Shown piece by piece: positions 12,778 to 24,600 of a stretch of DNA of 64,000 nucleotides. This DNA comes from Ziziphus jujuba (Eukaryota > Streptophyta > Magnoliopsida > Rosales > Rhamnaceae), in contig NC_083380.1 of NCBI RefSeq assembly GCF_031755915.1, positions 11,470,001 through 11,534,000 on the forward strand, given 5' to 3'. A program made the translations under genes and the position numbers. The first letter of the stretch is position 1. Each line of letters starts with the position of its first letter. Under the pieces are notes generated by a model. That model did no database searches, was not told the origin of the DNA, and was given only the letters and a program-made list of their open reading frames with translations.

Positions 12778-15430
12778 ACTTTTATGTTTTAAGAGGTTGC
12801 ATACTTGTATTTGCCTCATTCTCTTCCTTTGCAGCCATTTTGGCAGGTCTTGAGGTATACACAAAGTAAGGGGAGGGGAATTATTGGTAAGAAACTGTTA
12901 AAAGCTTGTTTGGATTCTTTTTTTTTTTTTTTTTTTCCCCCAAGGTTGCAGAAAATTGGTCTCACTGGTTTATTATTTCATTTTCAGGTGTTCTGGAAGC
13001 AAATTTTATCAAGCCAACTCACAACAAACAAGATTTTGAAGCAACTTCACTTTTCAGGAAACTTGAAGTTCGCTTGAAGGAAATGGTAGGCGAATACTGG
13101 TGAGCTATTTGTTCTTCTATGTGTCGTATGCAAACAATTTTGTTATTTATCTATTTATGCTATAAATTGTTGTCCTGCTTGTTTGCCTTTCTCGTAACCT
13201 TGCTATGTCAGTATGTCTATTGCACTGGCTGGCTCTTAATACATCTAGGGGATTTATGTAGTATTTAGATAGCGTTGATACTTCAATTGAAATTAGTTTT
13301 ATTTTTTTACCAATGAGTGAGGTCCTGTGTAGGGTGCTGCAAAGCTCTATTCTTTTGTTTTCTCTTATTTAGTTTTGTGGCTACTAAACATAAACTGAAA
13401 ATGCCTCCATGTTTAACATTATTGAAATCTGTCAGGGATTATCATTGTGGATTAGTTGGGTATCAGCAGTACAAGAAGCCTAAAGCACCAACTAAAGCAC
13501 AAGTTTCAAGTGGTGAACAACCAATCATAGCACAAGCTTCAAGTGGTGAACAACCAATCATAGCACAAGCTTCAAGTGGTGAACAACTTTTCCCATTTAA
13601 TGATGCTTCCACTGCTGTTTGTGCTTCAAAAGTGGCACTTGAGAGACCTGAACAATCAAATCCCAACTCCCAAAGCAGATATGGGCAAGGTAACTATTTT
13701 AATCGTTTCAGCGTTCATGGTAACCACTAGTTCAATACTCATGGCTTGAGTTAAAGCAGGACAACAGCTGAAAAGGAAGGCACATGGTGATTTTGTGGAA
13801 GTTGAAATGGTGAAAAGGCAGGGAGTGAAAGAAGTCAATGTGGCTGATCCTGGCCAGAATCAGGGTATTCAGGTCTGTGTAGGCAGCATACATAACAATT
13901 TTTGCTTTGGTAAATCACATTATCTCCTCCTTAGTATTCCCAGAAATTTCAGAGACATCCACTAGGATTTCATTTTTGTTGCACTTTTTTGTTATACATT
14001 GTAAATTAAATGTATTGAAGGTAGGAGAGTGCAACAAAAATGAAATTCAAGGGGAGTTTTCAATAATATCTAGGAGCGTGGAGGCATACTCTGCAAAACT
14101 TGTAAAATAGGGGAGGTTAATTTAATTTATCCCTTGCAGTGCTTCCACGTTGTCCATTTCAGTTCAAAGCTTGTTGACCTCTTTCTCTGTAGTCAAGTTC
14201 AATTCTTCAAATTAATTCAAATGTGATAGAAAGCTCCTTAATCAACTGTCTCCTGTCTTGTTTTGTGCATTAGGGAAAGGCATTTTTTAAGTACTATTTT
14301 ATAAGCCAACACACTTATTATTATTGTTATTATTATTATTTTTTTTCCACCTTTAAAGATTATTATACAGCATTGTATCAAGTAATTAGTATTTTTAATT
14401 AATTTGCTTCCATGAATTAGTTTTCCATTCTCTGTTATGCCTAAATTATCTCAACTTTTGCTCTTAACAATCATTATGTGGATTTGGTCTTTTTGTTATG
14501 CCCTTTTGTAGCTTATGAATACTAGTGGACAACAGCTGGAAGACCAAGAAACCATGCCTTTGATACAAGAAAACAAGAAGCTCCGTGCAAAGTGAGTTCA
14601 TGATTTATGGTTTATCCACATTTTACCTGCCCATGTAGTCATGTTTGTTGTATGAAGGATCTGTATGTTGTGAACTGTTTTTTCAGATGCTTGGAATATG
14701 AAAAGGAGGAGGAAGAACTTCTTCTCAAGGTAATTGAACGGTCATCCTTAATTCTTATGTGATTTAAAATTTTTGCAGCTTGGTTCTTAATAGTCAGACA
14801 TTTTTTATATTGATTAATATAATCCTCAGATATTCTGAACTCATTGAACATGTTCCAAAGATCCTACTATGGTTTTTAGTGTTTGGGCTCTATATTTATT
14901 ACTCTTTTGCATTTATTCATAAAACAAGAGAAGAAAAACTTCTGTCCTTTTGGAGGCAATCAGCAAACAACATAAACAGGAAGAGTGTAAATATCTTTGT
15001 CTTATAAATGGAGTCAGTTTTTGGGGATTTACAGGATATCTTTTGCATAATCTGTTGTAACGAACTACTGTTTGAATGCCTTAGAATTTGTTCATAGAAT
15101 TTGTTCATTTCAAACTCTGTGAAACTTAAGTGCCCCTGCCACAAAATTGCCTCCTCTAAAGTACTTAGGCAAAATTGTGACCACCATAGAAACTAAAGTA
15201 TTATGTCACTTCGGTCAAGTTAAAGCATGTTATTGGTTACAATTTTGTAATGCAACAAAGCGAGAAGTGTATTCTCAGAATACTCCTTAGCTATTTAGTG
15301 AAAGTCACTGTTATTGTTTTTGCAGGTGAGTCAACTTAACAGTGAAATAAAGGAGGTTGAAAATGAATACTCGAGGCTGTTGGCTGAATTTCAGTCCCTA
15401 GAGCCAGCAAAGGAGGAAAAAGGTGTGTAA
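6131..15430 (+). CDS. MORC6: MORC-family GHKL ATPase, MORC6-like
   Basis: Plant MORC proteins are nuclear GHKL ATPases that compact chromatin and enforce transposon silencing with RNA-directed DNA methylation factors. Nineteen coding exons join in frame to 706 aa: 6131-6497, 7055-7129, 7284-7318, 7825-7903, 8048-8137, 8219-8294, 9279-9357, 9967-10095, 11393-11491, 11610-11711, 11793-11930, 12203-12295, 12835-12886, 12988-13099, 13436-13689, 13760-13872, 14512-14591, 14687-14729, 15326-15430. All introns are GT-AG. The ATPase N-box ELLDNAVDE lies near residues 151-159, the DDGDGMD box near 186-192, and GNGFKTG near 217-223. A MORC S5-type region follows (FDDIGSHGTKVIIYNLW). The tail carries a basic KRKAHG stretch and a Glu/Lys-rich coiled coil, near 640-700. 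All ATPase motifs look intact. The choice of MORC6 over other plant MORCs rests on remembered similarity and is less certain than the family. Confidence 0.9.
12074..12129. repeat. perfect 28-bp tandem duplication in MORC intron
   Basis: The 28-base unit beginning tctttctagcaagcttta occurs twice with no mismatch (12074-12101 and 12102-12129), about 75 bases before the acceptor of the exon at 12203. Perfect identity points to a recent event. Confidence 0.9.
12721..12776. repeat. (CT)n microsatellite in MORC intron
   Basis: An almost uninterrupted run of about 27 CT units lies in the intron before the exon at 12835. A shorter CT run occurs near 11534-11550. It should be length-polymorphic. Confidence 0.95.
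13497..13585 (+). repeat. coding 33-bp minisatellite in MORC exon 16
   Basis: Two full copies and one partial copy of a 33-base unit encode Ala-Gln-(Ala/Val)-Ser-Ser-Gly-Glu-Gln-Pro-Ile-Ile. They start at 13497, 13530 and 13563, in the linker between the ATPase/S5 module and the coiled coil. Copies two and three are nearly identical at the DNA level. Confidence 0.9.
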
Positions 15431-15456
15431 ATATATTAACATCTTTGGGTTAAGTT

Positions 15457-15490
<34 letters not shown>

Positions 15491-16723
15491 TTTTGAAAAC
15501 CACATTGTATTGATAGCTTGGTGTGACCAACAGTTCGTCAATCACCAACAGGATTTTACAGCAGATCGGTTCTTGAACATCCACCGGGATTTTATAGCAA
15601 GATGAGTTGATTGCAACTGAAAACGTGGTTAATATGATATATATATATATATATATATATGGAAAATCAGGCTTCATCTGTACAAGCTATGCCTGGTGAT
15701 TTTTGACATATACACGGTGCAAATTGTTTCTTTATGCGAAACCAAATTTTCAAATTTTGGCACAGCTAACATGAAAAATTTTCATTGTACAAGCTGTGAA
15801 CTTATGTGCAGTCAAAAGGTTCATTTTTTTTGTTGCTGAGCATTCTTGGTGTACAAAGTTACCATGTAATCAAAGGCTCACTTTCTTGCCCCCAACTTTC
15901 AGTGCAGAAGTTTGCCAAACTGTATATGCAATCAAAGATTCATCTTCATTCATTTTTATTCTTTTTCTTCCTTTTAGGCTTTTTTTGGAGTTGAAATGTT
16001 TTAGGAAAATGGGAATGAAAACATTAAAGATTTAGACTTCTTTGTTGAGAAGAGAATAATAAGAGAGAAATAAAACTGGAACATATTTATTTCTCTTTTC
16101 TATGGAAATAAGTTAAGAATATTATTCTATTCTCTCTTTCATCAAGGGAATCAAACAGATATTTAAAAAAAAGAAAAAGAAAAAGAAAAAGAAACACAGA
16201 AAAAAAGAACATGGTTATTTACAGAGTAAGAAACCTGAATGTTCTGGCACAAGAAACACTTACATTCACGTTTACAGACCACTTCAAATTTTGCTCTTTT
16301 TTATTTTTCGGAAGAAGATGATTTCAAGGACTACTGTTTTCCATTTGTGGTGTCTTTAGGTTTAGGCTCCACGTATCCAATTTCCGCAGCCCCACAACGC
16401 CGAGTAAAGGTGACAGAAATGATAAGTAACAAAATTTTGTACTTTTTATACTTACTTTTTGGTGAGATAAATATAGAGAAACGGATAGGGTAATGATCTA
16501 TTTTGGAACATATTCATGTTTTCAATAAAAGATGAATCCTATTGATTGATAAATGCAAATTGTATTACCTCAATTGATAATTTATAAACTTCGGGTGTGA
16601 AAGAAAAGTGACAATTTTTTAACATTTACTATAAAATAACCCATTCATTAGATGGTCTTGATATAATATATAAGAGCACATCTAATAATACTGTTTATTA
16701 AGAGATTTCTTTTGTCATAGTAA

Positions 16724-16763
<40 letters not shown>

Positions 16764-17866
16764 CCTTTTTTAATGAATGTGTATAAACATCCTAAACACA
16801 GTTAGAATGATTTTCTATTTATGATAGCTAATTTATTCAAAAACTATAACAAACTAATTAAATATTTAATTGATGGTCATAAATAGTTTTTATGTAGTAG
16901 CATTGAAAAACTATTTTTCAATTGATTATGTATTTATACAGTAAAGTTTTAATCTGTAAAACTTTATATAATAAATTTTTTTAAAAAAAATCTTTTATTA
17001 AAAAGTTAATAAGTATTTGGTTGTAAATAAAAAAGGCTGTATTAAATACTTAATGAATTTTCATATAAACTAAAAAGTTATATTAAATGCTCATTGAGTT
17101 TGCATATAAGGTAAAAAGAAAAAGCTTTTTAGAGAAGTATAAAATTTGAACTTCTCTAAAACAGTTTAAAAAAGCTGTTTTTTTGTTCAATAAATACTTG
17201 CTGACTGTTGCCAAACATTATTATTTTTTAACAAAAAAGTTTTTGGCCTTCAAATAAAGCTTTTAACCTAAAAAAAACTCTGTCAAATAGACATTTAGTA
17301 GATTTAGACAATTACAATTTCTATATCTATATAGAACAATGCACATTCACCATTGAAAATACTTTAAAATTTTATAATTTATACTGTTTGGTTTTTTAAT
17401 TCCTATATATTATTTAATCTTTTAAAACTAAATATATAGTTTATATATATATATATATATATATAGTTATTTCCTTCTAAGGGGACTTGGTCTTCCTCTT
17501 CAATTTACTAAAAAAGGATGGGAGATTTGAGCTTGAATCACTATATAAGGAGATAACATCTTTTATTATTAGACTGTGCATGAAGCAAATAAATCTAATA
17601 TTGGATTTTTCTATCTTTAATACAATATTATTATTTTTAAATATTAATATTATAGGATTGACCATATAAGGGATCGACTGGTATCGGTATACCAGCTTAA
17701 TGTAATCTATATGATATATGTATTATATTATCTCATTTTAATTTAATGTTATTACCCAAAAAAAAAAAATTACTCATTTTAATGTTGGATAACTAAATTA
17801 ATTTATTATATATATATATATATATATATTTATTTATTTTTTTGTTTTTTACGAAGTCATATATGG

Positions 17867-17909
<43 letters not shown>

Positions 17910-18140
17910 AGAATTTTATTATCATGATGCCTTGATGGTAAATCTCATTTTTCAATTTTTGGATTATTTTAAAGATTAAAATGTATAGTTATTTTTCAAT
18001 TTTTATATTGCTTTAAAGGTTGAAATTTATAGTTATTTTTGGATTTAAAATGAATCCAAACAATGTTTGCTTTGCCCTTCATCACCCAACTCATTTAGAT
18101 TATCAATACAACTTTAAATTTTAACCTTTCAAAAAATTCA
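15431..18140. other. 3' flank of MORC and AT-rich intergenic sequence
   Basis: No supported gene. TA microsatellites lie near 15463-15482, 15639-15660, 16726-16759, 17440-17464, 17811-17829 and 17871-17907. A minus-strand stretch at about 16340-16445 reads as a coding-like tail of about 30 residues ending in a stop, but has no identified upstream exon. Confidence 0.5.
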
Positions 18141-18149
18141 AAAATGACT

Positions 18150-18420
18150 GCCGCAGTGTGTTAGGGGAGTCAAAAAGACTTTCTTGCCCTTCTTTAACGA
18201 TCTTTTATTCTTGGGACTCAGCTAGGGGTCATATTATGCGTAGGAAATCCTGTTTTAGAGTGAGAAAGTGTGTATTCTCTTGGAAGTTATTGTTAGGAGT
18301 CTTCAGCTTATATTTCAAGAGTAATGAAAGATACTCTTCTTTGCTATGGACGCAGATCAACCTGATCGAACCTCGTTATATTTGATGCTTTTGTTTATTA
18401 CTCTCTCTTTTATTGTTTAT
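18150..18420 (+). mobile_element. possible Copia-type LTR remnant
   Basis: The segment atggacgcagatcaacctga followed by tcgaacctcgttatatttga near 18346-18385 resembles the R-U5 part of plant Copia LTRs (a GTGGACGTAG...GAACCACGT-type motif). A tgttaggg start near 18159 could be a TG end. There is no internal domain, primer-binding site or clear target duplication, so at best it is a degraded solo LTR. Confidence 0.25.
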
Positions 18421-18934
18421 TTGCTTGTCTCTTTCTCAATTTAGGTGGTTGATTGTTGTGGCTAAGATCATCTATTGTTTGCATAATTTTCTTTATTGGT
18501 TAATTTACTTTGTAAGATTGCTTATTTAAACTATAAATAATCTATATAATTTCTCTTAATGAAAGACCAAATGTGTATATATATATATATATATTATATT
18601 GTGTGGATATCCAATATTTATGTATGTCTACACCAAAAAACATGTTATATGAAAAAAAAAAAAAAGTTCAAATAACATGTTGGTTAAATTCAATTAAAAG
18701 AGAAAGAATATAAATATATAATTATAAATCATGATTCATGGAAAAAGAGTCATCATGGGGATCTTTACGATGGACGCAAATCATATGCAAGTTGCATGTC
18801 ATAGACAAGTAAACCCCCCAAACAAGATAAGACTGACAGTGTTTCAAGGCAAGTTGCATATATTTTTAATATTAGGGCAGCACATTCTGCACTGTCCAAA
18901 ACACCATTCTTCTAGCCTACCGACCTGCCCGTTG

Positions 18935-19130
18935 CCCGAAACCCTAGCTATACCATTTGCTGCCACCAAACTTATGCCCTAGAATATCTTACAGATCCCC
19001 TTTATAAAAGCCCTCTTCACAATCTCTTCCTTCCATTGGCCTCCTTTCTCTTCCTCTTCTTCTTCTTCTTCGTGTTCTGGTTGGGATTCCTTTCTTTACG
19101 TCCTTGGTTTTTGGTTTTAGTTTAGTCCAT
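18935..19130 (+). promoter_or_regulatory. orphan core promoter and CT-rich leader
   Basis: A canonical TATA box (tataaaa, 19003-19009) is followed by a typical plant leader, rich in CT and CTT triplets to about 19070. It is preceded by a telo-box-like aaaccctagc near 18938. No long ORF or spliced coding exon follows. The downstream 500 bases contain short inverted repeats (tcaagtac/gtacttga, about 19451-19479) but no miRNA that I recognise. It may drive a non-coding transcript or be the head of a lost gene. Confidence 0.3.
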
Positions 19131-20554
19131 GATATATGTATATATATATATATATATATGTATAGTTTTGGTCCATATATGTTTTTATATGTAGTATAAG
19201 AAAACTATGTTTTCGAGTGCCAAAAAAATTGATTTTGAGAAATGGGCTTGTGAATATAGAGCTTGATTTTAACTGGGTAAGTCTTCATTTTCTTATATTT
19301 TTTGATTTTGTAGTAGTAAAACCTTTTTCAATGTTTTCCAAAAACAATATTTTGTTTTTATTTTTACGTGCAAAAAACTTCCATCCGCATGCGTGTTAAA
19401 CTTTTTTGGTGAGCATAGCGGCCATATTTTGCACAGATCGACTGAAAAATCAAGTACTTCCTTTATGTGTGTACTTGAGCTGCGTTCTTCAAGGGGTTTT
19501 GTCATTATTTCTACAAAATCTCTCCGGATTTGCCAGCTAACATATATATATATATTTTTAAGAGTTGAATAAAAAATCAAAAACGTTTTTGATTCGTTGA
19601 TTTGTGAAAACAACAAAAGAAAAATGAAAACGTTTTTTAATGGGCCTGCTTTGTGTAAATGGGAAAAGTTGGTTTTTTCTATGTATAGTAAATGCAGCAA
19701 TTTTGAAAACCGAAAGCGACTTCAATGTGGAAAGGGCATTGTCAATTACTTTGTATTTATTTTAGCGAGATCTGTTTTCCTTGAAAGCGACCAATCCAAA
19801 ATAGGCATTATCATGACCAAATTGACCAGGTCGTATCCATTGACTTGGACCTTAGAAATTTGAAGACGGCCCATTTTTGCTTGTGTTTGTTGGGCCTTTT
19901 GTGTAAACACAATGAGAGTTGTAATTTTTTTTTTTGAGATAATAATAAAAATTATCATTAGTTTTATTATAATTCTTATATTTCTTAAAAGATATTTTAA
20001 TTTTTTTATTTTAAGTTATGAAAGGGGTGGAGGTGATGAACTTTTCCCGAGCTGATCGATATTGATTATGCTATGCTTATATTATATTTTATATTTTCTT
20101 GTCCATTTCAAAATTCGACAGAGTCTTCCTAGTTTTAATCCATTTTTTAAAAAACTAGTTTTCTTGTGTGTGCTATAATTAAGGACTATTTTTCAAGCCA
20201 TAAATCTGCATTTTATTGCACTAGGCTTCTAAATAGATAAAATACATGGGAAGTCATGATATGCTAAAATTTGTGTCAAGACATAAAGGCCGGCTCAAAA
20301 AGTTATGTGAGAGCCTTGCAAGAAAGTAATCAAATTTAAGATGAAGTTAAAAAGTCCTTTTCGAGGCTGCCTAATTACCCAAAAAAAAACAAAAAAAATA
20401 AAAATAAAAATTCTCGAATTCTAATATCCAACCTCATATAGAAAAGAAGTTAAAGTTAATAAATAAATAAAAAGTGATATTTGTATAATATGAACACAAT
20501 CTAATCTGAGTTTCATATATAAGTAAATGAATAAAATTTTCTGAAATTGAATGT
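19131..20554. other. intergenic sequence
   Basis: No gene can be supported. A 135-codon minus-strand ORF at 19293-19700 has low-complexity composition and no recognisable motif. Poly-A and poly-T tracts are frequent. Confidence 0.4.
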
Positions 20555-20562
20555 GTTGGGGC

Positions 20563-21085
20563 TAGGGGTGGGCTCGGCTCGGTTCGGTTCGGTTTTGTGA
20601 TCTTTTTTAAACCGAATCGACCGGTTCGGTTTGGGTTGGATACAAAACCGAACCGAACCGACCGTTACATTCAACCCAAACCGAACCGAACCGAATGAAT
20701 ATTTTTCGGTTTGGGTTGGGTTCACGGGTTGGGTTGGGTTGGGCTTTCTGATGGGCTTCGGCCCAAATTTTTTTATTTTTGGTTTAGGCCGGTTTGGGCC
20801 TTATGATGAACTTCACTTTCAGCCCAATTTTTTGTATTTTTGGTTTGGGCCAGTTTGGACCTCATGCATATTTCATGACTAAACCTTCACCTTTGGATTA
20901 TTATGGGTCGGTTCGGTTTGGGTTGGGTAAATTTTCTACCCACCCGTAACCCGAACCGAAAACCACGGGTTCAATACATATGTAACCGAACCGACCCGTT
21001 TAACAGTTAAAAACCAACCCAAACCGACCCAAATAGTTCGGTTCGGGCGGGTTGGTCGGTTTGGATCGGGTTTTGCCCAGCCCTA
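20563..21085. mobile_element. hAT-family MITE (nonautonomous DNA transposon)
   Basis: The 523-base element begins TAGGGGTGGGC and ends GCCCAGCCCTA, an imperfect terminal inverted repeat of the hAT type. It is flanked by a perfect 8-base target duplication, GTTGGGGC (20555-20562 and 21086-21093), the size expected for hAT transposases. The interior is built from short iterations of CGGTTCGGTT, its complement AACCGAACCG and GGGTTGGGTT, giving high GC and folding potential. It has no transposase ORF. Confidence 0.9.
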
Positions 21086-21093
21086 GTTGGGGC

Positions 21094-21265
21094 AAATTAA
21101 TTGGATCATTGATCTTCAACAAAGAAATAAAGAGCCGAAAGAAAATGCTATTGGGCGTCATACACTTGGAGTCGTTTTTCTGTATACACTTGCACTATAA
21201 ATAGAGACAAGAACCTTTTTTTTTTTTTTTTTTTTTTTTGGGGGTAATTATAAGAACAAGACAAG
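21094..21265. other. intergenic with TATA box and poly-T insertion
   Basis: A strong TATA box (tataaata, about 21197-21204) is followed within 20 bases by an uninterrupted run of about 27 T. The run may be the tail of a minus-strand retrocopy or an expanded homopolymer. No gene follows. Confidence 0.35.
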
Positions 21266-21660
21266 TAGGGATGGCACTTTTAACCGAGAAAATTGAAAAA
21301 CCAACCAAAAAAAAAAAAAAAAACCAACTGTGATTAGTTGTTAACCCGACAAATAAATGTGTATTTGATCAATTGATCGCATAGATGTTAAATTTTAAAA
21401 ATCGATGGCTACCCGAAACCAAATTGAAAAAAAATATATATATGAATATTTGATACATTTAATATTATTTTTTAAAATAACAACGATCAAAAACTGAAAT
21501 AATCGAAAAGAACAACCGTTCAAATTAATTTATTATTATTGTTAATTTTTTTTAAATAAATTATTTAATTTACAAACTATCTAAAATTTTTTATATTCTG
21601 TATGATTCGAACTTATCTATACTCATATGACATAGATAAAAATGTTTAACCATTAAAATT
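21266..21660. mobile_element. truncated hAT-like MITE
   Basis: The left end TAGGGATGGCAC at 21266 is the typical head of hAT MITEs, and is followed by aaccgag, cccgaaacc and aaccgttc motifs typical of these elements. No matching TGCCATCCCTA right end is present before the LINE tail, so the element looks truncated or decayed. Confidence 0.45.
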
Positions 21661-21699
21661 AAATCTATTATTATTCTTGTTACTTTTGTTAGCTTTTTT

Positions 21700-24600
21700 T
21701 CTTTTTTTTTTTTTTTTTTTCAACTTTCTCATTTTTTTTTATTTTTATTTTTTATTTTTATAGACCCAAAGGGATAATTCATTGATTAAAAATGAGAGAT
21801 ACAAATATCAGCTTGAAAAGCATGACTCAGCCACAGTGGGCCAACTTCAAGCCAAGATTCATACATACACAAGCTCGTAGCATAATTAGCAATTGAGTGG
21901 GCAACAATATTAGTCTCCTTGTATTTGAAGGAGCAAGTAAAGCCAGAATTAATAGAGAGCAGCTTTTTAATATCCTCAACCAGGAAACACAAAGGATCCA
22001 GTTGATTGTCATGGCATCCATCGTTCATTAATCGAACTGCACAGGAACAATCACTAATAATTTCCCCACAATTGAAGCTGGCCTCCAAACAGAAAATAAT
22101 GGCCTCATGGATAGCAATCAATTCAGCATGGAGTATTGACCAAGAAGCCACAAATGTTTTCGCTAGAGCCCCCATCAGTTCGCTAGTAGCATTCCGTACA
22201 ACCACATCGATTCCAACTCTCTGAACACCTGCTCTCATGGAAGCATCATCATTTACCTTCAAGATATCACCTTGCAGAGGGGACCAAAGTTGCTTGACTT
22301 GTTCTTGCTTTCTTACCGCAGAAGGCCCCAATGCCTCCTTATATTCAACATGTAGTCGAGCCACTGTATCCAAAATTTGCAAATTGACTTAACAAAACTC
22401 CCATGTATAAAAGCATTTTTGTTATTCCATAGACATTAGCAAATCTATGCAAATTTCTCACAGTGCAGAGCCGATGACAGAGTGAAAACAGAGGAGCACA
22501 AATCAATAAACGAGTCAAAATTTTCATGCTTGAGAGTTGAGGTAAAATCAAATTCCTTCCATATATGTTTGACAATTCCACATCTCCATAATGCATGCAG
22601 AACCGTTTCATCTGCAGTTTGACAGATCGGACACAGCCTAGATTCAGCAACATGTCTTAATGCCAAAGAGTGCAAACACGGTATGGCTTCATGACAAAAA
22701 TGCCAAAGAAAAATCTTAACCTTATTTGACACTTGTATTTTCCAAAGACTTCGCGACCACGATATAGATCGAGAATTGCTTGGACCTGCAATTTTTCCAC
22801 CTACACCAATCTTCCTAGCTTCCCAATATCCTAATTTAATAGAGTACACACCATTTGCTGAATATTTCCATACAACTCATCCCACCAACTGGTATGGATT
22901 GTATAAGTGCAGCCTCATCAATCGAGAAAATATTTTGAATAAGATTCACATTCCAATGGCTAGAAGGTGTTAGCAAGCACACTACACTGGAATCTTGATC
23001 CAAGACTTGTGGCGATAATACATGAGAGGATCCTAAACGTAATAGCCAAGGATCCTTATAGATGCGGGTAGTATGACCATCACCCATAAGCTAAATTCCA
23101 TCCCATTCCAACACCGGTCGTCCCAACAAAATACTCCTCAATGCATGAGATTGTCTTCGGCCACCATTGGCTTCCCAGAAAGAGCATCTAGGAAATATTT
23201 AGTTTTCAACACCCTAGAAACAAGTTAATTTGGATAATGTATAATCCTCCAGCATTGTTTTGCCAAGGGAGCTCTGTTAAACTCTTCAACTGATCTAAAA
23301 CTCAAACCTCCCATTGCCTTAGGTTGTGTTAATTTAGCTCAACTAATCCATGGAACACCCCTTTTACCCCCAGATGAACCCATCAGAAACGATGCATTAA
23401 ACTCATCAGATCCTGAACTAGATGTTTTGGCAATTTAAAACAAGTTATAGTATATGTTGGTATAGCTTGTGCCACAGCTCTTAGGAGAACTTCCTTCCCA
23501 CCACGTGAAAGCAATTGTCCATTCCAATTTTCTAACATTTTCCACACTCTTGGTTTAATAGATTGGAAAATTTCTATTTTCTTTCTCCTAATAAGAGAGG
23601 GCAAACCAAGATACTTATGGTGACCAGTACGCCCCTTGTATATGAAAATAATGACTAATTGAATCCCTAATTGAATCTCAATCTTCTACAAGTTAATACT
23701 CCAGAAGCCTCCTCATATTCACGTAAAATTTCCAGAATCCTTTGGCAATCATTCAGAGTTGCTTTGGTAAATAGAAGTGAATCATCAACAAAAAAATAGT
23801 TGGCAAATAGTAGGAGAGGTATGAGCAATTTTAATACCAATAAGAGTAGCTGAATAAACTGAATGCAGAAACAGACAGGATAACTGTTCAGAGCAGATAA
23901 GAAACAAATAGGGGGATAATGGATCACCCTGGCACAAACCCCTACTAGGGCCAAAAGACCACATTACTTACCATTTATTAGGAGTGAGTATGAAACATTA
24001 GATATACAACGCATTACCAGATTGTTCCATTTTTTATCAGAGCCCATCTCCTGCATCATCTAGCACAAAAAATCTCATTCGACACGATCATATGCTTTGC
24101 GTATATCTAACTTATAGCCATTAATCCCTCTGAACCAATTTTTGTTGTTGCTAAAGTATGCATACGCTCAATAGCATTTAAGACATTATCTGAAATTTGC
24201 CTGCTAAGGACAAAGGCACTTTGCTCATCCGAGATTAGATCAGGTAAAAGGTTGGTTCTTAAGCTTATTTGCTAGTGTTTTTGATACTGTCTTATATACA
24301 ACCATACAAAGACTACTAGGCTTAAAATCATTAACATGTAAAGGCTCTTTTATTTTTGGAACCAAAGAAATGAGGGCATGCTTAATGTCGCCCATATCCG
24401 CACCGTCATTAAGAACCCACAAACATGCTGTTGTTAATTTTTCAACAACCGTGGACCAGTAATGTTGGAAGAATAAAGCAGGGAGTCCATTAAAACCAGG
24501 AGCCTTTGAGGGATTCATTTGAAACAGACTAGTCTTGATTTCATCTGCAGTAAATGACTTGCATAGTTTTTCATTCATAGATAGTGTCACCCTTCCTTGA

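Noticed and set aside
20513..20882. 70- and 83-codon Pro/Asn/Arg-rich ORFs
   Set aside because: They are translations of the CGGTTCGGTT iterations of the hAT MITE, not genes.
22006..22973. Plus-strand ORFs within the LINE
   Set aside because: They are antisense to zf-RVT and RNase H coding remnants on the minus strand.
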